Positions 17,126 through 26,896 of a DNA stretch of 49,976 nucleotides are shown here, one piece after another (the first letter of the stretch is position 1; each line of letters starts with the position of its first letter). Position numbers and translations under genes: made by a program. The DNA comes from an uncultured Alphaproteobacteria bacterium (GTDB lineage Bacteria; Pseudomonadota; Alphaproteobacteria; Rhizobiales; Ancalomicrobiaceae): the NCBI GenBank assembly GCA_937892955.1, contig CALBKH010000048.1:1-49976 (forward strand), read 5' to 3'. Under the pieces are notes generated by a model. It was not told the DNA's origin, did no database searches, and worked only from the letters and a program-made list of their open reading frames with translations.

Positions 17126-18561
17126 CGATGAGCAAGACCCGGATCTTCTTCTTCCTTCTCGCCGCCGCGGCGATCGCCGGCGCCGTCGCCTGGCAGAGGG
17201 GCCTGCTGCCCTTCGTGCCGGGTGGTACGACATCGGACACCGCGGCCGGTCCGGGCGCCGGCGCCGGACCGGGCGGCGGCCGTGGTCCCGGCGGCTCGCG
17301 ACGTTCCGGGTCGATGGGGCTGGCGGACGGGCCGACGCCGGTGGTGGTCGCGGCGGTGGCGCGCCAGGACGTGCCGGTGGTGTTCGACGGCATCGGCACG
17401 GTGCAGGCCTTCGCGGCGGTGACGGTCCGCGCCCAGGTGGAGGGCCGGATCGTCGAGATCGCCTTCCGCGAGGGCGAAGACGTCGAGGCGGGGACGATCC
17501 TCGCCCGCATCGACCCGGCGAGCTATCAGGCGGTCTACGATCAGGCGGTGGCGCGGCGCGAGCAGGACGAGGCGGAGCTGCGCAACGCCCGCATCGACCT
17601 CGATCGCTACATCCGCCTCGCCCAATCGGAATCCGGGTCGCGCCAGCAGGCCGATACCCAGCGCGCCGTCGTCGCCAAACTCGAGGCGCAGCTGAAGATC
17701 GACCAGGGCATCATCGACGCGGCGAAGTTCAACCTCGACAACACGACGATCCGGGCGCCGATCTCCGGCCGCACCGGCATCCGCGCCGTCGACGTCGGCA
17801 CGCTGGTGCGCTCGTCCGACACCGCCGGCATCGTGTCGATCGCCCAACTCCACCCGATCGCGGTGACCTTCACCCTGCCGCAGCAGCAGCTTTCGACGTT
17901 GCTCGCGGCCCAGGCGCGCGGTCCCGTCCCGGTCGAGGTGATCGGCGGCGATCCGCGCGAGGTGCTCGATCGCGGACGTATCGAGGTCATCGACAATCAG
18001 GTCGACAGCACCACCGGTACGGTGAAGATCAAGGCGACGCTGCCCAATGCGGCGACGCGGCTGTGGCCGGGTCAGTTCGTCGACGTGCGCGTCCTGGTCG
18101 ATACGCTGAAAGGCGCCATGGTGGTGCCGACGGCGGCGGTGCAGCGCGGCAGCGAAGGGGCCTTCGTCTATGTCCTCGGCGAGGAGGACAAGGTGAAGCG
18201 GCGGCCGGTCGGTGTCGGTCGCCAGGACGAGCATCGAGCGGTGATCACCGGCGGCGTCGACGTCGGCGAGAAGGTGGTCACCACCGGCTTCACCCGTCTC
18301 ACCGACGGCGCCAAGGTCAAGCCGACGGCGGAGGGCGGCGAGGCCGCCAAGGACGCGGCTCCGGCGACCGAACCGGCGAAGCCGGCGGCGGGTGAACGTC
18401 GCGGCCAGGGGGGCGGCGGTCAGGGTGGTGGCGGTCAGGGTGGTGGCGGTCAGGGAGGCGGCGAAGGCCGGCGGCGGCCGCAGGGCGGCCAAAGTGGTGG
18501 CCAGGGGGGCGGCGCGGCGGCCGGCGGTGCCGGAGGGTCGCGACCGGGCGCCGCGCCATGA
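17122..18561 (+). CDS. mdtA: RND efflux periplasmic adaptor, MdtA-like
   Basis: A 479-residue membrane-fusion protein linking inner-membrane RND pump and outer-membrane channel. The N-terminal signal-anchor is KTRIFFFLLAAAAIAGAVAW, followed by a glycine-rich linker. The lipoyl half-motif VRAQVEGRIVEIAFREGEDV is clear, then a helical hairpin, then the second lipoyl half with NTTIRAPISGRTGIRAVDVG, and a beta-barrel with LWPGQFVDVRVLVDTL. The C-terminal ~55 residues are an unusual low-complexity Gly/Gln/Arg tail built from near-identical 15-bp units (about 18413-18460). ATG 17122 overlaps the previous stop; GTGA-type overlap also joins it to the next gene. Confidence 0.93.
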   Translation: MTMSKTRIFFFLLAAAAIAGAVAWQRGLLPFVPGGTTSDTAAGPGAGAGPGGGRGPGGSRRSGSMGLADGPTPVVVAAVARQDVPVVFDGIGTVQAFAAVTVRAQVEGRIVEIAFREGEDVEAGTILARIDPASYQAVYDQAVARREQDEAELRNARIDLDRYIRLAQSESGSRQQADTQRAVVAKLEAQLKIDQGIIDAAKFNLDNTTIRAPISGRTGIRAVDVGTLVRSSDTAGIVSIAQLHPIAVTFTLPQQQLSTLLAAQARGPVPVEVIGGDPREVLDRGRIEVIDNQVDSTTGTVKIKATLPNAATRLWPGQFVDVRVLVDTLKGAMVVPTAAVQRGSEGAFVYVLGEEDKVKRRPVGVGRQDEHRAVITGGVDVGEKVVTTGFTRLTDGAKVKPTAEGGEAAKDAAPATEPAKPAAGERRGQGGGGQGGGGQGGGGQGGGEGRRRPQGGQSGGQGGGAAAGGAGGSRPGAAP

Positions 18562-21500
18562 GCGTCTCCAGGCCCTTCATCGACCGACCGATCGCCACGT
18601 CGCTCATCGCGGCGGCGATCCTGATCGTCGGCGTGTTGGGCTTCCTGCGACTGCCGGTCTCGTCGTTGCCGCAGGTCGACTTCCCGACCCTGCAGATCAC
18701 GACGCGGATGCCGGGCGCCAATCCCGAGACCATCGCCGACATCGTCACGGCGCCGCTCGAGCGGCAGTTCGGCAAGATCCCGTCGCTGACGTCGATGACC
18801 TCGGAGAGTTCCTACGGCCTCTCCCGCGTCACTTTGCAGTTCGCCCTCGACCGCGACATCGACGCGGCGGCGCAGGACGTCCAGGCGGCGATCAACGCGG
18901 CCGGATCGACGCTGCCGACGAGCCTGCCCTATCCGCCGGTCTATTCGAAGGTCAATCCGGCCGACACGCCGGTCCTGACCCTGGCGCTCTCCTCGGACAC
19001 GGCGCCGCTGCGGCTCCTCTCCGATCTCGCCGATACGCTGATCACGCCGCGTCTCTCCGAGGTCTCCGGCGTCGGCCGGGCGTCGCTCGCCGGCGGTGTG
19101 CGCCCGGCGATCCGGGTCAGGGCGGATCTGACGCGGCTCGCCTCCTACGGCCTCGGGCTCGAGGATCTGAGGACGGCGATCGTCGCCGGCAACGTCGCCG
19201 GATCGAAGGGGGCGCTCGACGGGCCGACGCAGTCCTACACCATCGGCGCCAACGATCAGATCTCCGCGGTCGAGGGGTTCACCCGGCTGGTGGTGGCCAA
19301 GAAGAACGGCGTGCCGGTGCTGCTCGGCGACGTCGCCGACGCGGTCGAGGGGCTGGAGGACGCCTTCGTCGGCGGTTGGTACAAGGGCCATCCGGCGGTC
19401 GTCCTCGATGTCCAGAAACAACCCGGCGCCAACATCGTCGACACCGTCGGCCGACTGATGGCCGAGGTGCCGCGGCTGCAACGGTCGATGCCGGCGGGGG
19501 TGAAGCTCGAGGTCGTCCACGACCGCACCGACATCATCCGCGCCTCGATCGCCGAGGTGCAGTTCACGCTGGTGCTCTCGGCGGCGCTGGTGGTGATGGT
19601 GGTGCTGATCTTCCTGCGCTCGGTGCGCGCCACGATCATCGCCGGCGTCACGCTTCCGCTGTCGATCGTCGCCACCTTCGCGGCGATGTGGGCGGTCGGC
19701 TTCAGTCTCGACAATCTGTCGCTGATGGCGCTGACCATCGGCACCGGCTTCGTCGTCGACGACGCGATCGTGATGATCGAGAACATCGTACGCCGGCAGG
19801 AGGGTGGGCTCGGACCGCTCGAAGCGGCGCGCGAGGGTGCGGCGGAGATCGGTTTCACCGTCATCTCGCTGACCCTGTCGCTGATCGCGGTGTTCATTCC
19901 GCTGTTGTTCATGACCGGGCTCGTCGGCCGGATGTTCCGCGAGTTCGCGCTGACGCTTTCGATCGCGGTCATCGTCTCGGCGGTGGTGTCGCTGACGCTG
20001 ACGCCGATGATGTGCGGACGGCTGCTGAAGGGACACGAGAGCCACGATCCGAAGAGCTTCGTCGGGCGGCTCTTCGCCGTCTTCGAGTGGCCGATCACGG
20101 CGATGGCGCGCGGCTACGAGCGCTCGCTCGGCTGGGCGCTCGACCGCCAGGGGCTGGTGCTGGTGATCACGGTGGCGACGCTCGGGCTCACCGGCTGGCT
20201 CTACGTGGTGGCGCCGAAGGGCTTCCTGCCCAATCAGGACACCGGCCTCGTCTCGGTGGTGCTGGAAGGGGCGCCGCAGTCCTCCTTCGCCGAGATGGTG
20301 CGGCTGCAGGATCGGGTGGCGGCGGCCTTCGCCAGCGACCCGGACGTCGGCGGCGTCGTCTCGGTGCTCGGCGTCGGTTCGCTCAACGCCACCGGCAACA
20401 CGGCGCGGATGACGGTCGATCTGAAACCGCGCGAGACGCGGAGCGCGCGGGCCGAGGAGATCGCCGATCGATTGCGCCGGCTCGGTGCTGCGGTGCCGGG
20501 GGCGACGGTCTACGTCCAGCCGGTGCAGGATGTGCGCATCGGCACCCGCACCTCGCGGTCGCAGTACCAGTATACGCTGACCGGGACCGACGGTCCGATG
20601 ATTTCCGAGAGCGGTCAGGCGTTGGCGCGGGCGCTCGCCGCTCGACCCGAGTTCCGCCACGTGGCGCTGGAGAACCAGGAAGGCGGGCTTCGCGCCCACA
20701 TCGAGATCGATCGCGACCGCGCCGGCCTCTACGGCGTCACGGTGCAGGCGATCGACGACATGTTGGCGAACGCCTTCGCCCAGCGGCAGATCTCGACCAT
20801 CTACGCCCAGTCGAACCAGTACCGGGTGATCCTCGAGGCCGATCCGGCGCAGGCGCGCGACGTCTCGGCGATGGGGCGGTTGCACGTCACCGGAAGCGGC
20901 GGCGTGCCGGTGCCGCTCTCCTCGTTCGCCCGCATCACGCGTCAGACGGCGCCGCTGTCGGTGACGCGGTCGGACCAGTTCCCGGCGGCGACGCTGTCCT
21001 TCGACACGGCGGACGGCGTGTCGCTCGAACAGGCGCTGGCGGCGATCGAGGAGGTGCGCGACGAGATCGGCATCTCCGACGCGGTGATCGGCGAGCCGGA
21101 CGCCGACGCGGCGGAGTTCGCCCGCTCGCTCGCCTCGCAGCCGTGGCTGATCCTGGCGGCGATCGTCACCATCTACGTGGTGCTGGGTGTGCTCTACGAG
21201 AGCTTCGCCCATCCTTTCACCATCCTGACGACGCTGCCGTCGGCCGGCGTCGGGGCGTTGATCGCGCTCTCGCTCACCGGTCACCAGTTGTCGATCGTCG
21301 CGCTGATCGGCATCGTGCTGCTGATGGGCATCGTCAAGAAGAACGCCATCATGATGATCGACTTCGCCATCGTCGCCGAACGGGTGCGTGGCCTCGGTCC
21401 GCACGAGGCGATCGTCGAGGCGTGCCTCAGGCGTTTCCGGCCGATCATGATGACGACGCTCGCCGCCCTTCTCGGCGCGGTGCCGCTGGCGCTCGCCCAC

Positions 21501-21692
21501 GGGCCGGGCTCGGAGCTGCGCATTCCGCTCGGCGTCACCATCGTCGGCGGGCTGCTGCTCTCCCAGCTCCTCACGCTCTACACAACGCCGGTCGTCTATC
21601 TCGCCATCGAGCGGGCGGCGGCGCGGCTGCGCGGCGGCGGCAAGCGGGCGATCGACGACGGGGTCGATGCGACGGAGGAGGCGGTCGAATGA
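18558..21692 (+). CDS. mdtB: RND multidrug efflux pump subunit, MdtB-like
   Basis: A 1044-residue proton-driven RND permease of the inner membrane. It begins SVSRPFIDRPIATSLIAAA and carries VDFPTLQITTRMPGANPETI and the YPPVYSKVNPADTP segment typical of MdtB. The proton-relay aspartates are in TGFVVDDAIVMIENI near residue 400, and the TM10 lysine is in MGIVKKNAIMMIDFA near 923. Both periplasmic repeats are present and no frame disruption is seen. In E. coli MdtB and MdtC form a heterotrimer; the next gene is the MdtC-type partner. Overlaps the neighbours at both ends by 4 bp, so it belongs to one translationally coupled operon. Confidence 0.94.
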   Translation: MSVSRPFIDRPIATSLIAAAILIVGVLGFLRLPVSSLPQVDFPTLQITTRMPGANPETIADIVTAPLERQFGKIPSLTSMTSESSYGLSRVTLQFALDRDIDAAAQDVQAAINAAGSTLPTSLPYPPVYSKVNPADTPVLTLALSSDTAPLRLLSDLADTLITPRLSEVSGVGRASLAGGVRPAIRVRADLTRLASYGLGLEDLRTAIVAGNVAGSKGALDGPTQSYTIGANDQISAVEGFTRLVVAKKNGVPVLLGDVADAVEGLEDAFVGGWYKGHPAVVLDVQKQPGANIVDTVGRLMAEVPRLQRSMPAGVKLEVVHDRTDIIRASIAEVQFTLVLSAALVVMVVLIFLRSVRATIIAGVTLPLSIVATFAAMWAVGFSLDNLSLMALTIGTGFVVDDAIVMIENIVRRQEGGLGPLEAAREGAAEIGFTVISLTLSLIAVFIPLLFMTGLVGRMFREFALTLSIAVIVSAVVSLTLTPMMCGRLLKGHESHDPKSFVGRLFAVFEWPITAMARGYERSLGWALDRQGLVLVITVATLGLTGWLYVVAPKGFLPNQDTGLVSVVLEGAPQSSFAEMVRLQDRVAAAFASDPDVGGVVSVLGVGSLNATGNTARMTVDLKPRETRSARAEEIADRLRRLGAAVPGATVYVQPVQDVRIGTRTSRSQYQYTLTGTDGPMISESGQALARALAARPEFRHVALENQEGGLRAHIEIDRDRAGLYGVTVQAIDDMLANAFAQRQISTIYAQSNQYRVILEADPAQARDVSAMGRLHVTGSGGVPVPLSSFARITRQTAPLSVTRSDQFPAATLSFDTADGVSLEQALAAIEEVRDEIGISDAVIGEPDADAAEFARSLASQPWLILAAIVTIYVVLGVLYESFAHPFTILTTLPSAGVGALIALSLTGHQLSIVALIGIVLLMGIVKKNAIMMIDFAIVAERVRGLGPHEAIVEACLRRFRPIMMTTLAALLGAVPLALAHGPGSELRIPLGVTIVGGLLLSQLLTLYTTPVVYLAIERAAARLRGGGKRAIDDGVDATEEAVE

Positions 21693-24600
21693 TCGACATC
21701 TCCGGCCCGTTCATCCGCCGTCCGGTGGGGACCATCCTGCTCGCCGTCGGGCTGTTCCTGGCCGGGATGGTCGCCTATTTCCAACTGCCGGTGGCGAGCC
21801 TGCCGTCGGTCGACTTCCCCACCATCCGCGTCTCGGCCAACCGGCCGGGGGCGGATCCCGAGACCATGGCGGCGAGCGTCGCGGCGCCGCTCGAGCGCCA
21901 TCTCGGGACGATCGCCGGGGTGAGCGAGATCACCTCGTATTCGCTGCTCGGGGCGACCAGCATCACCGTGCAGTTCGACCCGTCGCGCAAGATCGACGGG
22001 GCGGCGCGCGACGTGCAGGCGGCGATCAACGCGGCGGCGAGCGATCTGCCGAGCGACCTGACGACCGCACCCGCCTTGCGCAAGTTCAACCCGGCGGGGA
22101 TGCCGGTGCTGATCCTGGCGCTGACCTCCGACACGCTGTCGGTCGCCGAGATCTACGACATCGCCGACACGGTGATCGTCCAGCGTCTCTCTCAGGTGGA
22201 GGGCGTCGCCGACGTCACGGTGACCGGCGGTGAACAGCCGGCGATCCGGGTCAGGGCCGATCCGGCACGGTTGGCGGCGGCCAACATCGGTCTCGACGAT
22301 CTCAGGAAAGCGATCGCCAATGCCAACGTGCGCGGGGCGCTCGGCCAGATCCAGGGCGGCGAGATCGTCGAGACGCTCTCCACCGACGATCGGCTGACGC
22401 GGCCGGAGGACTACGAACAGATCGTCGTCAAAGCGGTCGGCGGGGCGATCGTGCGGGTGAAGGACGTCGCCACCGTCGTCTCCGGTGTGCGCAACACTCG
22501 CGCCGCCGGTTGGTACAACGACAAGCCGGCGGTGATCCTCAACCTCACCAAACAGGCCGACGCCAACGTCATCGACACGGTCGACCGGGTGAAGGCGCTG
22601 ATCCCCGAGTTGCAACGCTGGATCCCGGCGGAGTTGAAGTTCTCGGTGGTCAACGACCGCACGGTGACCATCCGCGCCGGCGTCGCCGACACGCGCAACA
22701 CGCTGTTCGTCGCCATCGCCCTGGTGATGATGGTGGTGATCGCCTTCCTCGGACGCCTGACACCGACCATCGCCGCCGGCATCACCGTGCCGCTGTCGCT
22801 CGCCGGCACCTTCGCGGCGATGTGGGTGGCCGGCTTCTCGATCGACAATCTGTCCTTGATGGCGCTGACCATCGCCGTCGGTTTCGTCGTCGACGACGCC
22901 ATCGTGATGATCGAGAACATCCATCGCCGCCGCGTCGCCGGGGCGACGCCGCTCGCCGCGGCGCTGGCGGGGGCGCGGCAGATCGCCTTCACCGTGGTGG
23001 CGATCGGTCTGTCGCTGATCGCCGCCTTCATCCCGCTGATGTTCACCTCCGGGATGATCGGCAAGTTCTTCGCCGAATTCTCCTTCACCATGACCTTCGC
23101 CATCCTGGTGTCGACGGTGGTGTCGTTGAGCGTCACGCCGATGATCTGCGGCCGGTTCATCCGCGGCGGCCCGCCGACCCGGGCGGAAGCGGCGACGGAT
23201 CGGGCGGTGACGAAGGTCGCGAAGCTCTACGGGCGGTCGCTCGGCTTCACCCTCGCCCATCCGTGGTCGATGGCGGTGCTGGCGAGCGCCACGGTGGCGG
23301 CGACAGTGTGGCTCTACATGGTGGTGCCGAAAGGCTTCGTGCCGCAGGACGACACCAGCCTGGTCTTCGGCTACGCGGAAGCGGCGCCCGACGTCTCGTT
23401 CCCGGCGATGGTCGACCTGCAGAAGCGGGCGATCGCCATCGTGCTGGCCGATCCGATGGTCAAGGGCGTCGCCTCGTCGGTCGGCAGCGGCATGGGGGCG
23501 GTCAACAACGGCCGCATGTTCCTGGCGCTGAAGACGGTGAAGGAGGGCGGCGAGCCGTCGCGCACGGTGATCGCGCGGCTGAGGAAGTCGCTGACCGCGG
23601 TGCCCGGCATCCGTATCTACATGAGCCCGATGCAGGACCTCCACGTCGGCGGCCGCATCGGCAAGTCGCCCTATCAGTTCACGCTGTGGGACCCGGATTT
23701 CGGCGAGCTGGTGGCCTGGACGCCGAAGATCGTCGAGGCGCTGAAGAAGCTGCCCGAGATCGTCGACGTGTCGAGCGACCGCATGACCGCCGGCCTCCAG
23801 GCCGAGGTGGTGATCGACCGGATGGCGGCGTCGCGGCTCGGGGTGGGCATCCGCGACATCGACGCGGCGCTCGCCGACGCCTATGCGCAGCGGTTGATCT
23901 CGGTGATCCACAGCCCGCGCAACCAGTACCGCGTGGTGCTCGAGGTCGAGGGGCGGCACGCCCGCGACCCTTCCGACATCGAGGGTCTGTGGGTCAATGC
24001 GTCCGGGGGGCGGCAGGTGCCGCTCGCCGCCGTCGCCCGCATCGAGCGCAAGACCGCGCCGCTGGCGGTCAATCACCAGGGGCAGTTCCCGGCGGTGACG
24101 GTGACCTTCGACGTGGCGCCGGGCGTCACCCTCGAGGAGGCGATCGGCAAGGTGCGCGCCACGGTCGACGAGTTGCATCCGCCTGATACACTCCACACCG
24201 AATTCGCCGGCGATGCCAAGGAATTCTCCAAGTCGGCGGGCAACACCTGGATCCTGGTGGCGACGGCGCTGTTCGCCGTCTACGTCATCCTCGGCGTGCT
24301 CTACGAGAGCCTGATCCACCCGCTGACCATCATCTCGACCCTGCCGCCGGCGGGGCTCGGGGCGCTGATCGCCCTCCAGGCCTTCGGCATGCAGCTCGAT
24401 CTGGTCGGCATCATCGGCATCATCCTCTTGATCGGCATCGTCAAGAAGAACGGCATCCTGCTCGTCGACTTCGCCCTGATGGCGAGGCGCGACACGGGGA
24501 TGTCGACGGTCGAGGCGGTGCGCACCGCGGCGGTCGAACGCTTTCGGCCGATCCTGATGACGACGCTCGCCGCCCTCCTCGGAGCGCTGCCGCTGGTACT

Positions 24601-24793
24601 CGCCTGCGGGGCAGGGGCGGAGATGCGCCGGCCGCTCGGCGTCACCATCGTCGGCGGCCTGGTCGTGTCGCAGGTGCTGACCCTCTACACCACGCCGGCG
24701 ATCTACCTGCTGATGGACCGGCTGGCGGCATGGGTCCGGCGTCGGCGCGGGGTGGCGGAGGCGCCCGGCGCGGCGGCGATGGCGGCGGAGTGA
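21689..24793 (+). CDS. mdtC: RND multidrug efflux pump subunit, MdtC-like
   Basis: A 1034-residue RND permease, second of the pair. The N-terminal FIRRPVGTILLAVGLFLAGM and the segments ADPETMAASVAAPLERHLG, GVSEITSYSLLGATSITVQF and GAARDVQAAINAA match MdtC closely. The proton-relay aspartates lie in VGFVVDDAIVMIENIHRRR near residue 401, and the lysine in IGIVKKNGILLVDFALM near 916. ATG 21689 overlaps the mdtB TGA. Last gene of the operon; I see no clear terminator hairpin in the 20 bp before the converging gene at 24813. Typical substrates of MdtABC are bile salts and novobiocin; here the substrate is unknown. Confidence 0.94.
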   Translation: MIDISGPFIRRPVGTILLAVGLFLAGMVAYFQLPVASLPSVDFPTIRVSANRPGADPETMAASVAAPLERHLGTIAGVSEITSYSLLGATSITVQFDPSRKIDGAARDVQAAINAAASDLPSDLTTAPALRKFNPAGMPVLILALTSDTLSVAEIYDIADTVIVQRLSQVEGVADVTVTGGEQPAIRVRADPARLAAANIGLDDLRKAIANANVRGALGQIQGGEIVETLSTDDRLTRPEDYEQIVVKAVGGAIVRVKDVATVVSGVRNTRAAGWYNDKPAVILNLTKQADANVIDTVDRVKALIPELQRWIPAELKFSVVNDRTVTIRAGVADTRNTLFVAIALVMMVVIAFLGRLTPTIAAGITVPLSLAGTFAAMWVAGFSIDNLSLMALTIAVGFVVDDAIVMIENIHRRRVAGATPLAAALAGARQIAFTVVAIGLSLIAAFIPLMFTSGMIGKFFAEFSFTMTFAILVSTVVSLSVTPMICGRFIRGGPPTRAEAATDRAVTKVAKLYGRSLGFTLAHPWSMAVLASATVAATVWLYMVVPKGFVPQDDTSLVFGYAEAAPDVSFPAMVDLQKRAIAIVLADPMVKGVASSVGSGMGAVNNGRMFLALKTVKEGGEPSRTVIARLRKSLTAVPGIRIYMSPMQDLHVGGRIGKSPYQFTLWDPDFGELVAWTPKIVEALKKLPEIVDVSSDRMTAGLQAEVVIDRMAASRLGVGIRDIDAALADAYAQRLISVIHSPRNQYRVVLEVEGRHARDPSDIEGLWVNASGGRQVPLAAVARIERKTAPLAVNHQGQFPAVTVTFDVAPGVTLEEAIGKVRATVDELHPPDTLHTEFAGDAKEFSKSAGNTWILVATALFAVYVILGVLYESLIHPLTIISTLPPAGLGALIALQAFGMQLDLVGIIGIILLIGIVKKNGILLVDFALMARRDTGMSTVEAVRTAAVERFRPILMTTLAALLGALPLVLACGAGAEMRRPLGVTIVGGLVVSQVLTLYTTPAIYLLMDRLAAWVRRRRGVAEAPGAAAMAAE

Positions 24794-24812
24794 GAGGTCG
24801 GTGCGTTCCGGC

Positions 24813-25193
24813 CTAGCGTCGATCGCGCGGGTCTTCGTCATCGACCGGTTCGATCGCGGCGATCCGCGCCAGCCAGAACAGGATCAGGGCGCCGGCGACG
24901 CTCAGGACCGCCAGAGTGGTGGCGAGGTCGCGGCCGACCCAGAGGCCGTCGAACCACCGGGTGAGGCGCGCCGCCTCGACGGCGAACTTGCCGCCGATGA
25001 CCTCCAGTTGACGCTCCTCGACCTTCAGCCGGTCGAAGGGGATCGCCCGCACCGGTGTCTCGGCGACGGTCAGACGGATCCAGGCCGCCCAGGCGAGCCC
25101 GACTATCGCGACGGCGATCCCGGCGAGGCGGAAACGCGTGGCGAGCGAGAGGCGGGCGGCGGCGGCGGACCATCGCGACAGGGTGTTCGGCAT
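24813..25193 (-). CDS. Hypothetical protein with two membrane helices
   Basis: A 126-residue protein I do not recognise. Two hydrophobic helices, FRLAGIAVAIVGLAWAAWI near residues 21-40 and TTLAVLSVAGALILFWLA near 92-110, flank a hydrophilic loop with RLKVEERQLEVIGGKFAVEA. The C-terminus is acidic then basic (EPVDDEDPRDRR). The likely topology is a hairpin in the inner membrane with the loop outside. GAGAGG lies before the start. It converges on mdtC with a 19 bp gap and is divergent from the FAD oxidoreductase gene. Confidence 0.65.
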   Translation of the reverse strand: MPNTLSRWSAAAARLSLATRFRLAGIAVAIVGLAWAAWIRLTVAETPVRAIPFDRLKVEERQLEVIGGKFAVEAARLTRWFDGLWVGRDLATTLAVLSVAGALILFWLARIAAIEPVDDEDPRDRR

Positions 25194-25338
25194 CGGTCCG
25201 ACCTCTCGGCGGGGTGGGGGCGGTCGGTCGCGGATTACGACGCTCCTCGGGCGACTTCAAGACGATCGTTCCGTCGGGTTGCCGGGGATGGTGTCTCGGC
25301 CCTATCTAGGGCCACGACCTCTTTCTCCGAGTGCCCCG

Positions 25339-26769
25339 ATGACCGCTCCCGTCCTGCCGTTGCCCCTTCCCGAACTCCTCGACCGCCTGCGCGCCATCGT
25401 CGGGCCGACCGACGTGCTGACCGATCCGTTCGACGTCGAGCCGCATCTCGTCGAGCTGCGCGGCCTCTATCACGGCGCCACCCCGGCGGTGGTCAGGCCG
25501 AAGACGACGGCGGAAGTCGCGGCGGTGCTGCGGCTGGCCAACGAACACGGCCTCAAGATCGTGCCGCAGGGCGGCAACACCGGTCTCGTCGGCGGCCAGA
25601 CGCCGTCGGAGGCGGGTGACGAGATCGTCCTTTCGCTGAAGCGACTCGATCGGGTGCGCGAGGTCGATCCGATCACCGACACGATGACGGTGGAGGCCGG
25701 CGTGACGCTTCTGGCGGTCCAGGAGGCGGCGGAAGCGGTCGATCGGCTGTTCCCGTTGTCGCTGGCGGCGGAAGGCTCCTGTACGATCGGTGGAAACCTT
25801 GCGACCAATGCGGGCGGAACCCAGGTGATCGCCTATGGCAACGCCCGCGATCTGGTGCTCGGGCTCGAGGTGGTGCTGGCCGACGGGCGAGTGTTGAACG
25901 GCCTCGGCAAGCTGCGCAAGGACAATACCGGCTATGACCTGAAGCACCTGTTCATGGGTTCGGAGGGCACGCTCGGCATCATCACCGCGGCGGTCTTGAA
26001 GCTTTGGCCGCGGCCGAAGGCGCAGTCGACCGCCTTCGTGGCTCTCGCCTCGCCGCGAGCCGCGGTGGCGCTGCTCGGCCGGGCCAAGGCGACCTTCGGT
26101 TCGGCGCTCACCGGGTTCGAGCTGATGCCGCGCTTCGGCATCGATCTGGTGGTCAAGCACCTTCCAGGTGCGCGCGACCCGATCGCCGATCGGCATCCCT
26201 GGTACGTGCTGATCGAGGTCTCCTCGGCAGCCGAGGGCGGGGTCGACGAGGCCTTCGAGGCGATGCTCGGCGAGGCGATGGAGGTCGGCGAAGTCGACGA
26301 CGCGGTGATCGCCGGTTCGCTCGATCAGCGCGCCGGGCTGTGGCGGATGCGCGAGGGCATGTCGGAGGTGCAGGGCATCGAGGGCGGGTCGATCAAACAC
26401 GACGTCTCGGTGCCGATCGCCGCGGTGCCGACGGTGATCGAGGAGGGTATCCGCGTGGCCGAGGCCTTCATCCCCGGGATCCGGCCGGTGCCGTTCGGCC
26501 ATCTCGGCGACGGCAACATCCACTTCAACTTCTCCCAGCCGGTGGGGGCCGACAAGGCGGACTACCTCGCCAAATGGGACGAGCTCAACGACCGGGTGCA
26601 CGCGGTGGTGCTGGCGCACGGCGGGTCGGTGTCGGCGGAGCACGGCATCGGCAAGTTGAAGAGACATGCGCTCGCCGAGGTGAAGGACCCGGTGGCGCTG
26701 GCCACCATGCGGGCGATCAAGGCGAGCCTCGATCCCAAGGGCATCCTCAATCCCGGCAAGGTGTTGTGA
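25339..26769 (+). CDS. FAD-binding oxidoreductase, D-2-hydroxyacid dehydrogenase type
   Basis: A 476-residue flavoenzyme of the FAD-linked oxidase C / GlcD-D2HGDH family, which oxidises D-2-hydroxy acids such as D-2-hydroxyglutarate, D-lactate or glycolate. The FAD domain shows the phosphate-binding IVPQGGNTGLVGGQTP at residues 74-89, then LSLAAEGSCTIGGNLATNAG and KDNTGYDLKHLFMGSEGTLG. The C-terminal domain has the conserved PFGHLGDGNIHFNFSQP and SAEHGIGKLKR. The D-2-hydroxyglutarate dehydrogenase type seems likeliest because it stands alone without GlcE/GlcF. ATG 25339 gives the family N-terminus; longer in-frame extension is not coding. Confidence 0.88.
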   Translation: MTAPVLPLPLPELLDRLRAIVGPTDVLTDPFDVEPHLVELRGLYHGATPAVVRPKTTAEVAAVLRLANEHGLKIVPQGGNTGLVGGQTPSEAGDEIVLSLKRLDRVREVDPITDTMTVEAGVTLLAVQEAAEAVDRLFPLSLAAEGSCTIGGNLATNAGGTQVIAYGNARDLVLGLEVVLADGRVLNGLGKLRKDNTGYDLKHLFMGSEGTLGIITAAVLKLWPRPKAQSTAFVALASPRAAVALLGRAKATFGSALTGFELMPRFGIDLVVKHLPGARDPIADRHPWYVLIEVSSAAEGGVDEAFEAMLGEAMEVGEVDDAVIAGSLDQRAGLWRMREGMSEVQGIEGGSIKHDVSVPIAAVPTVIEEGIRVAEAFIPGIRPVPFGHLGDGNIHFNFSQPVGADKADYLAKWDELNDRVHAVVLAHGGSVSAEHGIGKLKRHALAEVKDPVALATMRAIKASLDPKGILNPGKVL

Positions 26770-26833
26770 TCGATCGTCGCGCCCCGTGGCAGGGTGCCGC
26801 GGGGGTGGGAAGACGTCGCAAGCCATGCATTTT

Positions 26834-26867
26834 TGCAATGCTGTCACGCGGTATACAGCATATTGCA
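26834..26867. promoter_or_regulatory. Imperfect dyad upstream of the sRNA gene
   Basis: TGCAATGCTG (26834-26843) is matched by CAGCATATTGCA (26856-26867), which is its reverse complement apart from two extra bases. It ends over the proposed -35 element (TTGCAG, 26863-26868), so a regulator bound here could control the sRNA. It lies in the 350 bp gene-free stretch between the FAD gene and pyrC. Confidence 0.4.
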
Positions 26868-26896
26868 GTGCCGAAAAGGAAGCATTAGATTTCACC

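Noticed and set aside
18392..24793. A single plus-strand open frame of more than 2,100 codons
   Set aside because: Only its last 1,034 codons (from 21689) code for MdtC; the first part is an out-of-frame reading of mdtB that happens to lack stops.
18450..24841. Two very long minus-strand open frames (about 1,000 residues each) opposite the RND pump genes
   Set aside because: They are rich in Arg, His, Asp and Gly with no recognisable domains and lie opposite well-conserved RND genes; this is the usual shadow coding in GC-rich DNA.
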